Part shown: one piece after another, positions 1 through 6,539 of the stretch
Numbering within the stretch: the stretch's first letter is position 1
How the letters are laid out: each line of letters starts with the position of its first letter
NCBI GenBank assembly: GCA_013821585.1
Contig: JACDGO010000088.1
Span: forward strand, 1 to 7,692
From: Sphingomonadaceae bacterium
Lineage (GTDB): Bacteria > Pseudomonadota > Alphaproteobacteria > Sphingomonadales > Sphingomonadaceae
Direction of reading: 5' to 3'
Length of the DNA stretch: 7,692 bases
Translations under genes and position numbers: made by a program
The notes under the pieces: model-generated
What the model was told of the DNA's origin: nothing
Database searches by the model: none
Seen by the model: the letters and a program-made list of their open reading frames with translations, nothing else

Positions 1-614
1 TGACAGACGAGGCTGGCGCGGCGAAGACTAAGGCCGAAGACGCGCTCGCCGATGTCGAGAAGACGCGTGCCGGGTTCGCCAAGGAGCGCGAGGCGGTCCT
101 TGCGACGGCACATGAGGAGGCGGAGGCGGCGCACGCCGCAAGGCTCGCCGAAGCCGAGACCGAAGTCGCTGTGCTTCAGGCGGCGGCGAAGGCGGCGGCC
201 GCCAAGAACACGAAGGTGGAAGCGGTGGCCTGGGCCGATCGGTCGAGCGATCTCGCGGTTGTCATCGCCCAGCGGCTCGTCGCGCGACTCGACGGCGTCG
301 TGGTGGATTCCTGCTTCTTTGACTGGCTCGTTGCCGAGATAGGACAACTACCCAAAACGGCCCGAGACGCTGCGGGAGCAACGGAGGCGAGGCTGGAGGT
401 GACCACCGCATCCAAGCCCGATGCGGTGGCGCGAAAGCACATCATCGCGTCGATCGGCAAGGCGCTGGGCGGCGCACCGCATATCACGTTCAAGACCGAT
501 CCTGCTCTGATCGCCGGAATCGAACTTCGCGGCGAACACCTGATCGTCAACAGTAGCTGGCATGCCGATCTCGGCGCCATCCGGGCAGACCTAATGTCAA
601 AGCCCGCGGCATGA
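1..614 (+). CDS. atpF: N-type ATP synthase subunit b-like protein with delta-like C-terminus (5' end outside window)
   Basis: Peripheral-stalk subunit of an F-type ATPase that should link the membrane sector to the alpha subunit. The reading frame is open from base 3 to the TGA at 612-614, giving 203 visible residues. The first ~75 are rich in Ala, Glu, Lys and Arg without Pro or Gly breaks, as expected for the long b-subunit stalk helix. The last ~80 residues resemble the end of subunit delta/OSCP, with [20 protein letters not shown] matching the usual 'DP.LIGG..v..g...iD.S' pattern. The membrane-anchor N-terminus lies upstream of the window. The stop overlaps the atpA start (ATGA). Fusion of b with a delta-like domain, and absence of a separate atpH before atpA, is what N-ATPase operons show. 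The identification leans on context; a GTG at 171 is internal, not the real start. Confidence 0.82.
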   Translation, partial: TDEAGAAKTKAEDALADVEKTRAGFAKEREAVLATAHEEAEAAHAARLAEAETEVAVLQAAAKAAAAKNTKVEAVAWADRSSDLAVVIAQRLVARLDGVVVDSCFFDWLVAEIGQLPKTARDAAGATEARLEVTTASKPDAVARKHIIASIGKALGGAPHITFKTDPALIAGIELRGEHLIVNSSWHADLGAIRADLMSKPAA

Positions 615-2149
615 CCGACGCAGCACCCAAGGTCTGGCTGAAGGAGGCTCGCGCCCGCCTTGCTCGCGTAAAGCTCGGCGCCCATGCCGAGGAGGTCGGT
701 CGGGTCGAGGAAGTCGGCGACGGCGTCGCGCTCGTCTCCGGATTGCGGCACGTTCGGCTCGACGAATTGCTGCGCTTCGAAAAGGGCCAGTTCGGCTTCG
801 CGCAAATGCTAGACGACGATCGAGTCGGCTGCGTTCTGCTCGACGATGTCGATGGCGTCGAGGCCGGGGACAGCGTGCGTGGCACCGGCGACGTGGTACG
901 GGTGCCGACGGGCAAGGGGTTGCTCGGCCGCGTGGTTGATCCGCTCGGCCGCCCACTCGACGGCAAGGGCCCGATCGCCAGCGACTCGAGCCAGCCCATC
1001 GAACGGCCCGCGCCGGCCATCATCGATCGCGATTTGGTCTCCGAGCCGGTGCAGACCGGCTTGGTGGCGATCGACGCGCTGTTTGCACTGGGCCGCGGTC
1101 AGCGCGAACTGATCATTGGCGACCGTGCAATCGGCAAGACCACGATCGCGATCGATACGATCATCAACCAGAAGGCAAGTGACATCGTCTCCGTCTATGT
1201 TGCAGTCGGCCAGAAGAGTTCGAGCGTCCGGCGTGCGATCGATGCGATCCGGGCCGGTGGCGCGCTCGAGCGGTGCATCATCGTCGTCGCGAGCGCCGCC
1301 AGTTCGCCCGGATTGCAATGGATCGCACCGTTCGCGGCGATGACGATAGCGGAATATTTCCGCGATTCCGGTGGCCATGCGCTGGTCGTGCTCGACGACC
1401 TGACCAAGCATGCCGCGACCCACCGCGAAATCGCGTTGCTCACGCGGCAGTCGCCCGGACGCGAAGCCTATCCGGGCGACGTGTTCTACGTACATGCGCG
1501 GCTGCTGGAGAGGGCATCAAAACTGTCAAAGGAAAAGGGCGGCGGCTCGCTCACCGCATTACCGATCGCGGAAACCGATGCCGGAAACCTCAGCTCATAT
1601 ATTCCCACCAACCTTATCTCGATCACCGACGGCCAGATCGTCCTCGACGCCAAGCTCTTCTACCAGGGCCAGAAACCTGCGGTGGATGTCGGCACCAGCG
1701 TGAGCCGGGTCGGCGGCAAGACCATGGCTCACGCGCTGCGTGACGCGGCGCAGACTCTTCGGTTGGATTACGCGCAGTTCCTCGAACTCGAAGCCTTCAC
1801 TCGGTTCGGCGGCATGCTCGATACGCGGGTCCTCCAGCAACTCACGCGCGGCGCGCGAATCCGGGCGATCCTCGATCAGACGCAGCACGCGCCGCTGCGG
1901 CTCGCCAACCAGGTCGCACTGGTCATGGCGGTGCAAACCGGACTGCTTGACGCGCTGCCGCTCAAGGCGATCCCCGACTTTCGGAAAGGGCTGGGAGAAG
2001 CGATCGATCGAGATGCGGCGGGTGCCGTGCACATGATCGAAGACAAGGGCACGCTCGACGACGCCGGGAAGGCGGCGCTGCGGACGGCGCTAGATGATTA
2101 TGCGAAATCGCTCACCTCCGCCGACGCCGCAAAGACGCTCGCGCCGTGA
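611..2149 (+). CDS. atpA: F1 ATP synthase subunit alpha (N-ATPase type)
   Basis: Alpha subunit of the F1 head, 512 aa, the usual family length. It carries the non-catalytic nucleotide sites and completes the catalytic sites of beta. The N-terminal beta-barrel is followed by [19 protein letters not shown] (~105-122). The Walker A motif is GDRAIGKTT at 170-178; the usual sequence is GDRQTGKT, so Q-T is replaced by A-I. Walker B is [11 protein letters not shown] (~256-266), then [13 protein letters not shown] (281-293), [13 protein letters not shown] (310-322) and [15 protein letters not shown] (329-343). The arginine finger is R366 in SVSRVGG. The C-terminal helical domain appears complete. The start ATG overlaps the atpF stop and the TGA overlaps the atpG GTG, so translation is probably coupled. 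The gene is assigned to the second, N-type operon from gene order; sequence alone does not say whether H+ or Na+ is moved, because the c subunit is outside the window. Confidence 0.96.
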   Translation: MTDAAPKVWLKEARARLARVKLGAHAEEVGRVEEVGDGVALVSGLRHVRLDELLRFEKGQFGFAQMLDDDRVGCVLLDDVDGVEAGDSVRGTGDVVRVPTGKGLLGRVVDPLGRPLDGKGPIASDSSQPIERPAPAIIDRDLVSEPVQTGLVAIDALFALGRGQRELIIGDRAIGKTTIAIDTIINQKASDIVSVYVAVGQKSSSVRRAIDAIRAGGALERCIIVVASAASSPGLQWIAPFAAMTIAEYFRDSGGHALVVLDDLTKHAATHREIALLTRQSPGREAYPGDVFYVHARLLERASKLSKEKGGGSLTALPIAETDAGNLSSYIPTNLISITDGQIVLDAKLFYQGQKPAVDVGTSVSRVGGKTMAHALRDAAQTLRLDYAQFLELEAFTRFGGMLDTRVLQQLTRGARIRAILDQTQHAPLRLANQVALVMAVQTGLLDALPLKAIPDFRKGLGEAIDRDAAGAVHMIEDKGTLDDAGKAALRTALDDYAKSLTSADAAKTLAP

Positions 2150-2988
2150 CGCTGCGCCTCTCGGACATCAGCGCGCAGATCGACGGCATTCAGCAGCTCG
2201 GCGCGGTGGTGAAGGCAATGCGCGGCATTGCCGCTGCCCGTGCAAAGCAGGCGCGCGGACAACTCGCGGCCGTCGACAGCTACGCGACGGTTATCGCCGA
2301 AGGCATCTGCCAAGCGCTGGCACTGATGCCGCACCCTGTAGTTGCCGCAGCGACGCCGGTCCGTCCGGCGCTCGTCGTGTTCGCTGCCGAGCAGGGATTT
2401 GCCGGCGCGTTCAGCGAGCGTGTGCTGGATTCCGTCGGAACCGATCTCTCCGGATCGATCCTGTTTCTCGTCGGCACGCGCGGTGGCACTATCGTTGCCG
2501 AGCGCGGCGTCGCTCCGGATTGGGTCGGCGCGCTGCCGTCACACTCCGCCGGAGTTCCGAAACTGGCCGATCGGATCACCGAAGCGCTTTACGCGCGGAT
2601 CGCAAAGGGTGAGATCGATACGCTGAGCGTCGTTTACGCGCGTTCGGAACCAGGACATCCAATCGACGTCATTCGCGACAAATTGCTGCCGCTCGACATG
2701 GCTAAATTTTCCAACCCCGACGATTCCCTTCCGCCCTTGCTCAATCTCGCGTCGGAGACGCTGCTCGCTGGGCTCACGGCCAATTATCTCCATGCCCAGC
2801 TTTGCCATGCCGCGCTCCACGCTTTCGCGGCCGAAAACGAAGCGCGGATGGTGGCCATGGCTGCGGCGCGCGATCAGGTCGTTCGCCAGCTCGCGACTCT
2901 GTGTTCCGAGGAGCGCCAGGTGCGGCAGGAAGAGATTACCGCCGAAGTGATCGAGCTGGCCGCCGGCGCCGACGCCAACCGTGCCTGA
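2146..2988 (+). CDS. atpG: F1 ATP synthase subunit gamma (N-ATPase type)
   Basis: Central rotor-shaft subunit, 280 aa, close to the family's ~285-300. The N-terminal helix has the family pattern [20 protein letters not shown] (residues 6-25) followed by IAAARAKQA. The middle part contains the Rossmann-like segment with [19 protein letters not shown], matching the usual 'l..sD.GLcG.fN' stretch. The C-terminal helix runs from about residue 210 and ends [16 protein letters not shown], matching the conserved 'R...IT.Ei.EIv.GA' ending. The start is a GTG sharing bases with the atpA stop (GTGA), so translational coupling is likely. The protein is more diverged than housekeeping gamma subunits. No atpD or atpC follows; this gene ends the operon, as in N-ATPase clusters. 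No convincing terminator was seen in the next 130 bp. Confidence 0.92.
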   Translation: MTLRLSDISAQIDGIQQLGAVVKAMRGIAAARAKQARGQLAAVDSYATVIAEGICQALALMPHPVVAAATPVRPALVVFAAEQGFAGAFSERVLDSVGTDLSGSILFLVGTRGGTIVAERGVAPDWVGALPSHSAGVPKLADRITEALYARIAKGEIDTLSVVYARSEPGHPIDVIRDKLLPLDMAKFSNPDDSLPPLLNLASETLLAGLTANYLHAQLCHAALHAFAAENEARMVAMAAARDQVVRQLATLCSEERQVRQEEITAEVIELAAGADANRA

Positions 2989-3119
2989 GCGCGAACGTCG
3001 CTGTTACGTAGTTTTCCGGTCCCGACGACAGGTGCAGGAAGCGTTAGGAACGGTCCATCATTTCATCATCGCGCGCACGGAAATGACAGAACGCACCGCG
3101 CTTTCGCCGCGGACAAGGA

Positions 3120-3259
3120 ATGATGAACATGCCCGAAGCTAAAGCCGAGATCGCCTATCTGGGGCACAGGCTGGCGGTGACGATTTCGCAGCGGGACAAC
3201 GCATCCGGAGAGTGTTCGAAGGCCTCACATGACGGGCTTGTCAAACTTTACCGGTACAG
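3120..3259 (+). pseudogene. 5' fragment of a small hypothetical gene broken by the mobile element
   Basis: Start and first 46 codons of a small gene of unknown function. Three in-frame ATGs occur at 3120, 3123 and 3129; AAGGA at 3115-3119 fits the 3129 start best (9-nt spacing). The visible protein begins MPEAKAEIAYLGHRLAVTIS and is Lys/Arg-containing without membrane segments. At 3260 the element begins, and the frame then runs 16 codons through the inverted repeat to a TAA at 3309-3311, giving a chimeric 63-aa product at most. Joining base 3259 to base 6365 keeps the frame and restores a 104-aa ORF ending at 6539. I do not recognise the protein family. Confidence 0.75.
3252..3259. repeat. 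Target site duplication, left copy
   Basis: CGGTACAG directly abuts the left inverted repeat and is repeated exactly at 6357-6364 next to the right one. Eight bp fits the 8-9-bp range known for IS1-family elements. Confidence 0.95.
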
Positions 3260-3281
3260 GGTAGTGTCTCAGTTTGAATTT
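3260..3281 (+). repeat. Left terminal inverted repeat of the element
   Basis: Twenty-two bp starting GGTAGTGTCTCAGTTTG and matching the reverse complement of 6335-6356 at every position. The match stops at 3282. The stop codon of the 93-aa gene (3280-3282) uses its inner two bases. Confidence 0.95.
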
Positions 3282-3561
3282 ACGGAAGTCGATCAAAATC
3301 GGAGTCAATAACTTGTGACGGCCATGCTTCTAACCTTCTGAGCTCTCCATGCCGACGCTCGTCGTATTCCATCATCATAATCGCCATCCCGCCCTGACGG
3401 TCGTGCAAGGAAGCCACGCAGACTAATTGACATTCGGTTTGCGTCTTTCGATGGAAATATCGCGGTTTAGGCTCATAATTAAGACGAGCAGTATGGCGAC
3501 GCCACAGGTCAGAAACGAGCAAGGCGGTGACCGCTCCGATTATTGCGCCAACAATAAGCAT
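3280..3561 (-). CDS. Small membrane-anchored protein of unknown function (element passenger)
   Basis: Predicted 93-aa protein, family not recognised. The start ATG at 3561 (reading leftwards) is chosen because GAGGA lies 7-8 nt upstream and because the first residues, MLIVGAIIGAVTALLVSDLW, form one hydrophobic segment followed by RRHTAR. That fits a single N-terminal anchor with the rest in the cytoplasm. The remainder is charged and includes two Cys (about residues 44 and 48). The gene begins 28 bp after the transposase stop on the same strand, so the two may be co-transcribed. It ends exactly at the inner edge of the left inverted repeat. Longer in-frame extension upstream would run into the transposase gene and lacks a better start. 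It is real by ribosome site and hydrophobic pattern, but no homology can be claimed. Confidence 0.6.
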   Translation of the reverse strand: MLIVGAIIGAVTALLVSDLWRRHTARLNYEPKPRYFHRKTQTECQLVCVASLHDRQGGMAIMMMEYDERRHGELRRLEAWPSQVIDSDFDRLP

Positions 3562-3589
3562 GGGATTTCCTCGCTGGAATTGCGGGTCG

Positions 3590-4468
3590 TCAAGCCCGCT
3601 TCTTGTAAGGCCCGCGCGCCTTAGGCGCGGGTGCCATCGCGTCGATCTTTGCCACAATATCGTCCAGCGACCAAAGGCGATCAGTGATGCCAGCGGCCAT
3701 CGCGGGCGAGACGCGAAGCGTTTTATGGATGCGGCAGAAATTGTAGAACGCGAAGTAGAGCGCGAGCGCGTGAATGTGATTGTCGAGCTTCTTTGAGAAC
3801 GCGTTGGTCAACCGGGTGAAGCGTCGCATCGACATACGCATGGTGAGATTCTGGCGCTCGACAAACGACGTCGAGACGTGCGCCACGTCCGGGTTGCCCT
3901 CGCGCCGGATTTTCTTGATGCCCGTGCATTCGGCCGGGCTGTAGCGGCCCGGCGCGCTGATTGTCGGGCCATACATTTTGACGAGCTGCGCATAGTCCAC
4001 GTCGCCGCCGAACGCGCCTTCAACGGCTTCCAGATACGCCTTGTGGCCGTCCGTAGTGAGCTGGACCCGGTTAGCGAGGCGGGCGCGCAGATCGTCCATA
4101 AGCACCATCGCGCTCTCGCCCGACCGATCGCCCACATAGTAGGAGACAATCAGCTTGGTGTCGGCGTCGATCGCTGTCCACGTCCACACGTCGCCAGCAC
4201 CTTGCGGTGCGGCCTTAGCAGTCGCGACGTTCTTTTGCTTGGCATGGCAGAACGACCAAATCTCGTCGCACTGAACGCGGCTAGCCTTCACGTTGCGCAC
4301 GGTATCATCGTGCAGCGCGAGGCAGGCTTCCCCGGCTTCGATGAGCAGCTTCGACACGGTGTTGATCGACACGTCCGCGACGCGGCCGATCGACCGCATC
4401 GACGATCCTTCGCACAGCATGGCGAGGATCTGAGTGCGCTTGGCGAGAGGGAGCTTGTTCATACGCAT
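3590..4468 (-). CDS. IS1-family-like DDE transposase
   Basis: Transposase of the element, 292 aa, in one reading frame with no frameshift site needed. The N-terminal ~45 residues are a helix-turn-helix for end binding ([20 protein letters not shown], then SINTVSKLL). The catalytic acidic residues are best placed at D68 (VQCDEIWSF), D140 (LTTDGHKAY) and E204 ([13 protein letters not shown]). The C-terminal [20 protein letters not shown] (~233-252) and [13 protein letters not shown] are typical of the single-ORF IS1-like transposases common in alphaproteobacteria. The tail GPYKKRA is basic. The start at 4468 has AGAAAG about 10 nt upstream; 4462 (MNKLPLAK) is an equally common family start. The gene looks intact, so the element may be active. 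It is transcribed divergently from the toxin-antitoxin-like operon. Confidence 0.93.
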   Translation of the reverse strand: MRMNKLPLAKRTQILAMLCEGSSMRSIGRVADVSINTVSKLLIEAGEACLALHDDTVRNVKASRVQCDEIWSFCHAKQKNVATAKAAPQGAGDVWTWTAIDADTKLIVSYYVGDRSGESAMVLMDDLRARLANRVQLTTDGHKAYLEAVEGAFGGDVDYAQLVKMYGPTISAPGRYSPAECTGIKKIRREGNPDVAHVSTSFVERQNLTMRMSMRRFTRLTNAFSKKLDNHIHALALYFAFYNFCRIHKTLRVSPAMAAGITDRLWSLDDIVAKIDAMAPAPKARGPYKKRA

Positions 4469-4559
4469 TGCATATGAACTTTCTTACTTAGCGTCAAGCA
4501 TAATCGATGGTTCGGTCAAAGCGAAATTGGCGCTACAAACGCCGCTCGGGGATTCGGGA

Positions 4560-4589
4560 ATTGACTTATATGTCAATCACCACTATCAT
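4560..4589 (+). promoter_or_regulatory. Promoter with overlapping palindromic operator for the three-gene passenger operon
   Basis: TTGACT (4561-4566) and TATCAT (4584-4589) each match the sigma-70 consensus at five of six positions and are separated by exactly 17 bp. The perfect inverted repeat ATTGAC-N6-GTCAAT (4560-4577) covers the -35 box. A repressor bound there would block RNA polymerase. The natural candidate is the XRE protein encoded at 5084-5470, as toxin-antitoxin operons usually repress themselves. Transcription would start near 4596. Confidence 0.6.
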
Positions 4590-4668
4590 CAGATCATTGG
4601 AAAACCAAGGGCTGCTGTTGCGCTATGTTCCTGTTCGCATCACCGGACGCGCCAAGAGATGCCTATTC

Positions 4669-5100
4669 ATGTCGCCCAATATGCTGTCCGCCTATTCGAA
4701 CCCGAACTCGGCCGTGAATTTACTAACCGGCAGGGGTCATATCGACGCTGCCCTTACATTGTGGTCAGCGGGAGATCATATTTATGACGACGGCAAACTT
4801 AAAGCTGGCCCCGGATTCTTAAAGAGGTTGAGCGGGCCGCCCCCGGAGGTTTGGGAAATCAAGGTAACGAATCCGACTCCTCAGAGCCGCGTCTTTGGCC
4901 GTTTCTGCGAGCCCGACACCTTTGTCGCGACTGGAATGTTTACGCGTCCTTTCCTTGGAAGAAAGGGTTCAGCCAATTGGCATAGCGCTATGAATCAGTG
5001 TGTTGACGAATGGAGCAGCCTGTTCGTCAATCATCCGCCCCACGTGGGTTCTCGGCTCGCCGAATATGTGACGGAGAATCGCGATGACTTCATTCTCTAA
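4669..5100 (+). CDS. RelE/HigB (Gp49-like) toxin candidate
   Basis: Probable mRNA-interferase-type toxin, 143 aa from this start; typical HigB/Gp49-like proteins are ~90-120 aa. The core resembles that fold: LKRLSGPPPEVWEIKVTN (51-68), then PQSRVFGRFCEPDTFVATGM (71-90), matching the '.lwElrv..rvl.f..dg..ivll..f' strands. RPFLGRKGSANWHSAM follows at 93-108, in the place of the usual 'K.....e...A' helix. Which residues cut RNA is not clear; R74, R78 and K99 are candidates. The ORF stays open upstream to an ATG at 4507, but the promoter at 4561-4589 lies inside that extension, so a start at 4669 (AAGAGA 9 nt upstream) is preferred. The gene overlaps the XRE gene by 17 bp, in toxin-first order as in higBA. 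The toxin assignment is inferred from fold pattern and context; the exact start is uncertain. Confidence 0.6.
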   Translation: MSPNMLSAYSNPNSAVNLLTGRGHIDAALTLWSAGDHIYDDGKLKAGPGFLKRLSGPPPEVWEIKVTNPTPQSRVFGRFCEPDTFVATGMFTRPFLGRKGSANWHSAMNQCVDEWSSLFVNHPPHVGSRLAEYVTENRDDFIL

Positions 5101-5470
5101 CCAAGCGATCACTCCCGGCTTCGGTTTTGCTAGAGCGCGAGACAAAGCCTTTGCGGCGGTGCGCGAACTTTGGCGGCTACGCCGAGAGCAAGGGCTGTCC
5201 CAATCGGACCTCGCGGATCGATTGGATAGAGACCCGGCGTGGGTATCGCGAAAGCTGAGCGGTCCGAGCAATTGGACGCTTAAAACATTTGGTGATCTAG
5301 CGGACGCATTGGACGGCGAGGTGGAAATTCGTCTCAAGGATTTGAAGGGAGCATCGCCAATCAACTACGATGCGTATGATGCGTATTCTGACCACAACCT
5401 CCAGAGAAGCTCTGAGGTAAATCAGACCGGTCAGACGAGATCACTTAATCAGTTAACAGACGCTCCGTGA
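5084..5470 (+). CDS. XRE-family helix-turn-helix protein, probable antitoxin
   Basis: DNA-binding protein of 128 aa, likely to neutralise the upstream toxin-like protein and repress the operon. A Cro/C1-type helix-turn-helix spans about residues 27-85: VRELWRLRREQGLSQSDLAD, then RLDRDPAWVSRKLSG with the recognition helix near 50-60, and TLKTFGDLADALDGEVEIRL. The last ~40 residues are polar, rich in Asn, Gln, Ser and Asp, and look disordered. The start ATG has GGAG 7 nt upstream (5073-5076) and lies inside the end of the toxin-like gene. The stop TGA at 5468-5470 overlaps the next start. The HTH family is clear; the antitoxin role is inferred from the toxin-first, overlapping arrangement and from the palindrome in the promoter. 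Confidence 0.8.
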   Translation: MTSFSNQAITPGFGFARARDKAFAAVRELWRLRREQGLSQSDLADRLDRDPAWVSRKLSGPSNWTLKTFGDLADALDGEVEIRLKDLKGASPINYDAYDAYSDHNLQRSSEVNQTGQTRSLNQLTDAP

Positions 5471-5853
5471 TGTTTGAAGTAACCGCCGCTATTGTGTGCG
5501 ATATTGTCCGCTCTGAAGGGGCCGGAAAGCTATATTGTTTGGGAATCTATCCAAGCAATGCTATAGCGATATCCAATTTCGAAATACCGGGGTTAATATC
5601 GTTTTATATCGATATAAGGTCGGAGCTTCACCAAGAGGTCGACGCGCATTTTATCTTAGAGGATCGAATAAATAACGACGTATTTGTCAACTTCTCTGCC
5701 AAAGTTTCTCTAAGCGGATGGGCAACCGCCCCACTTACCGGCGGCCCCTATCAGATCAAGCCGCGTGGGCCGACAACTATCAATTTCTCCGCTCTCGTCG
5801 GCGATCAGCGAGTGGAGCTGGCCGTTGTGAACGTCTTTGCCAAGACGGATTAA
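5470..5853 (+). CDS. DUF6941-like protein, third gene of the toxin-antitoxin-like operon
   Basis: Predicted 127-aa soluble protein of unknown function. It opens MFEVTAAIVCDIVRSEGAGK then LYCLGIYPS, and continues with alternating hydrophobic strands. This pattern resembles the DUF6941 family as I recall it (start with a strand, then 'E..gK...iGvY'); that is a tentative family call. There are no obvious catalytic motifs, signal peptide or membrane segments, and the composition suggests a beta-sandwich. The ATG at 5470 overlaps the antitoxin stop (TGATG) and has no clear ribosome site, so translation probably depends on the upstream gene; a GTG at 5467 is an alternative. Codons such as ATA and TTA are frequent, unlike the flanking chromosomal genes. 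It may be a third component of the module or separate cargo. Its TAA shares bases with the stop of the opposite-strand gene (TTAA, 5850-5853). Confidence 0.68.
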   Translation: MFEVTAAIVCDIVRSEGAGKLYCLGIYPSNAIAISNFEIPGLISFYIDIRSELHQEVDAHFILEDRINNDVFVNFSAKVSLSGWATAPLTGGPYQIKPRGPTTINFSALVGDQRVELAVVNVFAKTD

Positions 5854-6071
5854 GACCAACGTCGTTTGGCAGCTGCTCTCGCTATCTCGCTACGCCGCTC
5901 CGGTGTCATAGACTCAGCCCGCGCCTTGCCGCCCCGCCGTCCCATCTCCGCAGCGGCGCTGGCGATATGGTCGCGCGTGTCCTCTATCTCACCGGTCGCG
6001 ATCTTTGCGATCATGACCGCGCGCCCGATGGCATCGGCGGGGCGCTTCTCTCCACGCGGACCTTTAGGCAT
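5850..6071 (-). CDS. Small basic GRRGGKAR-type protein (probable nucleic-acid binding)
   Basis: 73-aa protein, strongly basic. The N-terminus MPKGPRGEKRPADAIGRAVM and the C-terminus GRRGGKARAESMTPERRSEI then ARAAAKRRW resemble a group of short proteins common in sphingomonads and rhizobia, often left as hypothetical. The 'GG.ARA..MTPERR.EIA..AA..RW' ending is a recurrent motif thought to bind nucleic acid; no experimental role is known to me. The start overlaps the end of the winged-helix gene by 8 bp, so the two form a - strand operon. It converges on the DUF6941-like gene, with stop codons sharing TTAA. It is a passenger of the mobile element. Confidence 0.8.
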   Translation of the reverse strand: MPKGPRGEKRPADAIGRAVMIAKIATGEIEDTRDHIASAAAEMGRRGGKARAESMTPERRSEIARAAAKRRWS

Positions 6072-6276
6072 GATGCGCCCCCGGATGGTAGCGAAAGGGG
6101 TCTGCCTGATAGCCGTTGCCGCCGCGTATGACGCGGCCTTGTTTCAGCAATCGACGACAGGTCGAATTGACCTTTTGCTGATACCCGTCAGCGCCGTAGA
6201 TACTCTCGGCAATTTGGGCCGCGGTCAGTCCGGGCCTCTTACCGACCAGCAGCTCAATGTCGTCAGCCAATGCCAT
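6064..6276 (-). CDS. Small winged-helix DNA-binding-like protein (element passenger)
   Basis: 70-aa protein with the shape of a single winged helix-turn-helix. RPGLTAAQIAESIYG (14-28) gives helices 1-2, DGYQQKVNSTCRRLLKQGRV (30-49) the recognition helix, and IRGGNGYQADPFRY the wing. The start at 6276 is chosen for the GGAGG ribosome site 4 nt upstream (6281-6285); upstream in-frame starts reach into the inverted repeat and are not supported. It is the first gene of a two-gene - strand operon with the 73-aa basic protein. Likely roles are repression of its own operon or control of element genes, but this is inference from fold and position. Confidence 0.75.
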   Translation of the reverse strand: MALADDIELLVGKRPGLTAAQIAESIYGADGYQQKVNSTCRRLLKQGRVIRGGNGYQADPFRYHPGAHHA

Positions 6277-6285
6277 ACTGCCTCC

Positions 6286-6303
6286 ATGCTTTCCGCTAAG
6301 CAT
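6286..6303 (-). promoter_or_regulatory. Inverted repeat just before the winged-helix gene's ribosome site
   Basis: ATGCTT (6286-6291) and AAGCAT (6298-6303) form perfect 6-bp arms with a 6-nt spacer, directly next to GGAGG. It could act as an operator for the winged-helix protein or as an mRNA hairpin in the leader. The arms are short, so chance is possible. Confidence 0.35.
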
Positions 6304-6334
6304 ATAGGCGCTTGATCGGCGGGCGTCACCGGCC

Positions 6335-6356
6335 AAATTCAAACTGAGACACTACC
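6335..6356 (-). repeat. Right terminal inverted repeat of the element
   Basis: Twenty-two bp ending CTGAGACACTACC and forming an exact reverse complement of 3260-3281. It is followed at once by the second copy of the target repeat. Confidence 0.95.
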
Positions 6357-6364
6357 CGGTACAG
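6357..6364. repeat. Target site duplication, right copy
   Basis: CGGTACAG, identical to 3252-3259, abutting the right inverted repeat. Confidence 0.95.
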
Positions 6365-6539
6365 ACTTCAGTCGCTATGCAAAGACGGAGCGGCCGAGCT
6401 TCCGACAAATGCGCTCATCGAGCAGGCGCGGGAAGCAGGCTTGATCGATCTCGAAGTTGGCAAGGCATCTCATTGGCGGAACGTGAGCGGGGCTGGCCGG
6501 CTGTTCGCGGACAAACCCTGCGCGGTCGCCTATGCATAA
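6365..6539 (+). pseudogene. 3' fragment of the small gene broken by the mobile element
   Basis: Continuation of the ORF that starts at 3120. In the joined frame (AG from 3258-3259 plus A at 6365) it reads LQSLCKDGAAELPTNALIEQ, then AREAGLIDLEVGKASHWRNV and ends CAVAYA with TAA at 6537-6539. That gives 57 further residues after the junction Arg, for 104 aa in total. There is no start signal of its own here, so it is probably silent. Its end overlaps the 3' end of the opposite-strand receiver gene by 10 bp. Family not recognised. Confidence 0.72.

Larger units (their letters stand above)
3260..6356. mobile_element. IS1-family-like element with passenger genes (3,097 bp)
   Basis: A complete insertion bounded by perfect 22-bp inverted repeats beginning GGTAGTGTCTCA and by an 8-bp direct target repeat. 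It carries one transposase gene (3590-4468, - strand) of IS1-like type. Ordinary IS1-family elements are roughly 0.7-1.2 kb, so this one is about three times longer. The extra length is coding DNA with no evident role in transposition: a small membrane protein, a three-gene toxin-antitoxin-like operon, and a winged-helix/basic-protein pair. I saw no third copy of the inverted repeat inside, so it looks like a single unit ('transporter IS' style), not a composite of two insertions. Exact target repeats and perfect ends suggest recent insertion. The + strand operon is visibly richer in A/T than the flanking chromosome, consistent with transfer. Confidence 0.9.

Noticed and set aside
52..342. Arg-rich 96-aa open frame
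   Set aside because: Out-of-frame shadow of the atpF coding sequence; composition is an artefact of GC-rich DNA.
2989..3119. Search for a terminator or promoter after atpG
   Set aside because: No stable stem with a T-run and no convincing -35/-10 pair found in these 131 bp.
3582..3599. GCGGG/CCCGC hairpin between transposase and the 93-aa gene
   Set aside because: Only 5-bp arms with an 8-nt loop and no T-run on the - strand, so not a convincing terminator.
3615..3629. CGCGCC-TTA-GGCGCG inverted repeat
   Set aside because: It is inside the transposase C-terminal codons in GC-rich DNA, with no following T-run.
4507..4668. Longer N-terminus for the toxin-like protein
   Set aside because: No ribosome site at 4507, the promoter lies inside, and the first 54 residues look basic and low-quality compared with the core.
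4434..4787. 117-aa open frame on the + strand
   Set aside because: It overlaps the transposase start and the toxin-like gene in another frame, with no recognisable domains.
5604..5617. 14-bp perfect palindrome TTATATCGATATAA
   Set aside because: It lies in the middle of the DUF6941-like coding sequence in an A/T-rich patch; probably chance.
3260..6356. Composite transposon made of two IS copies
   Set aside because: Only one transposase and one pair of matching ends were found, with no internal inverted-repeat copy.
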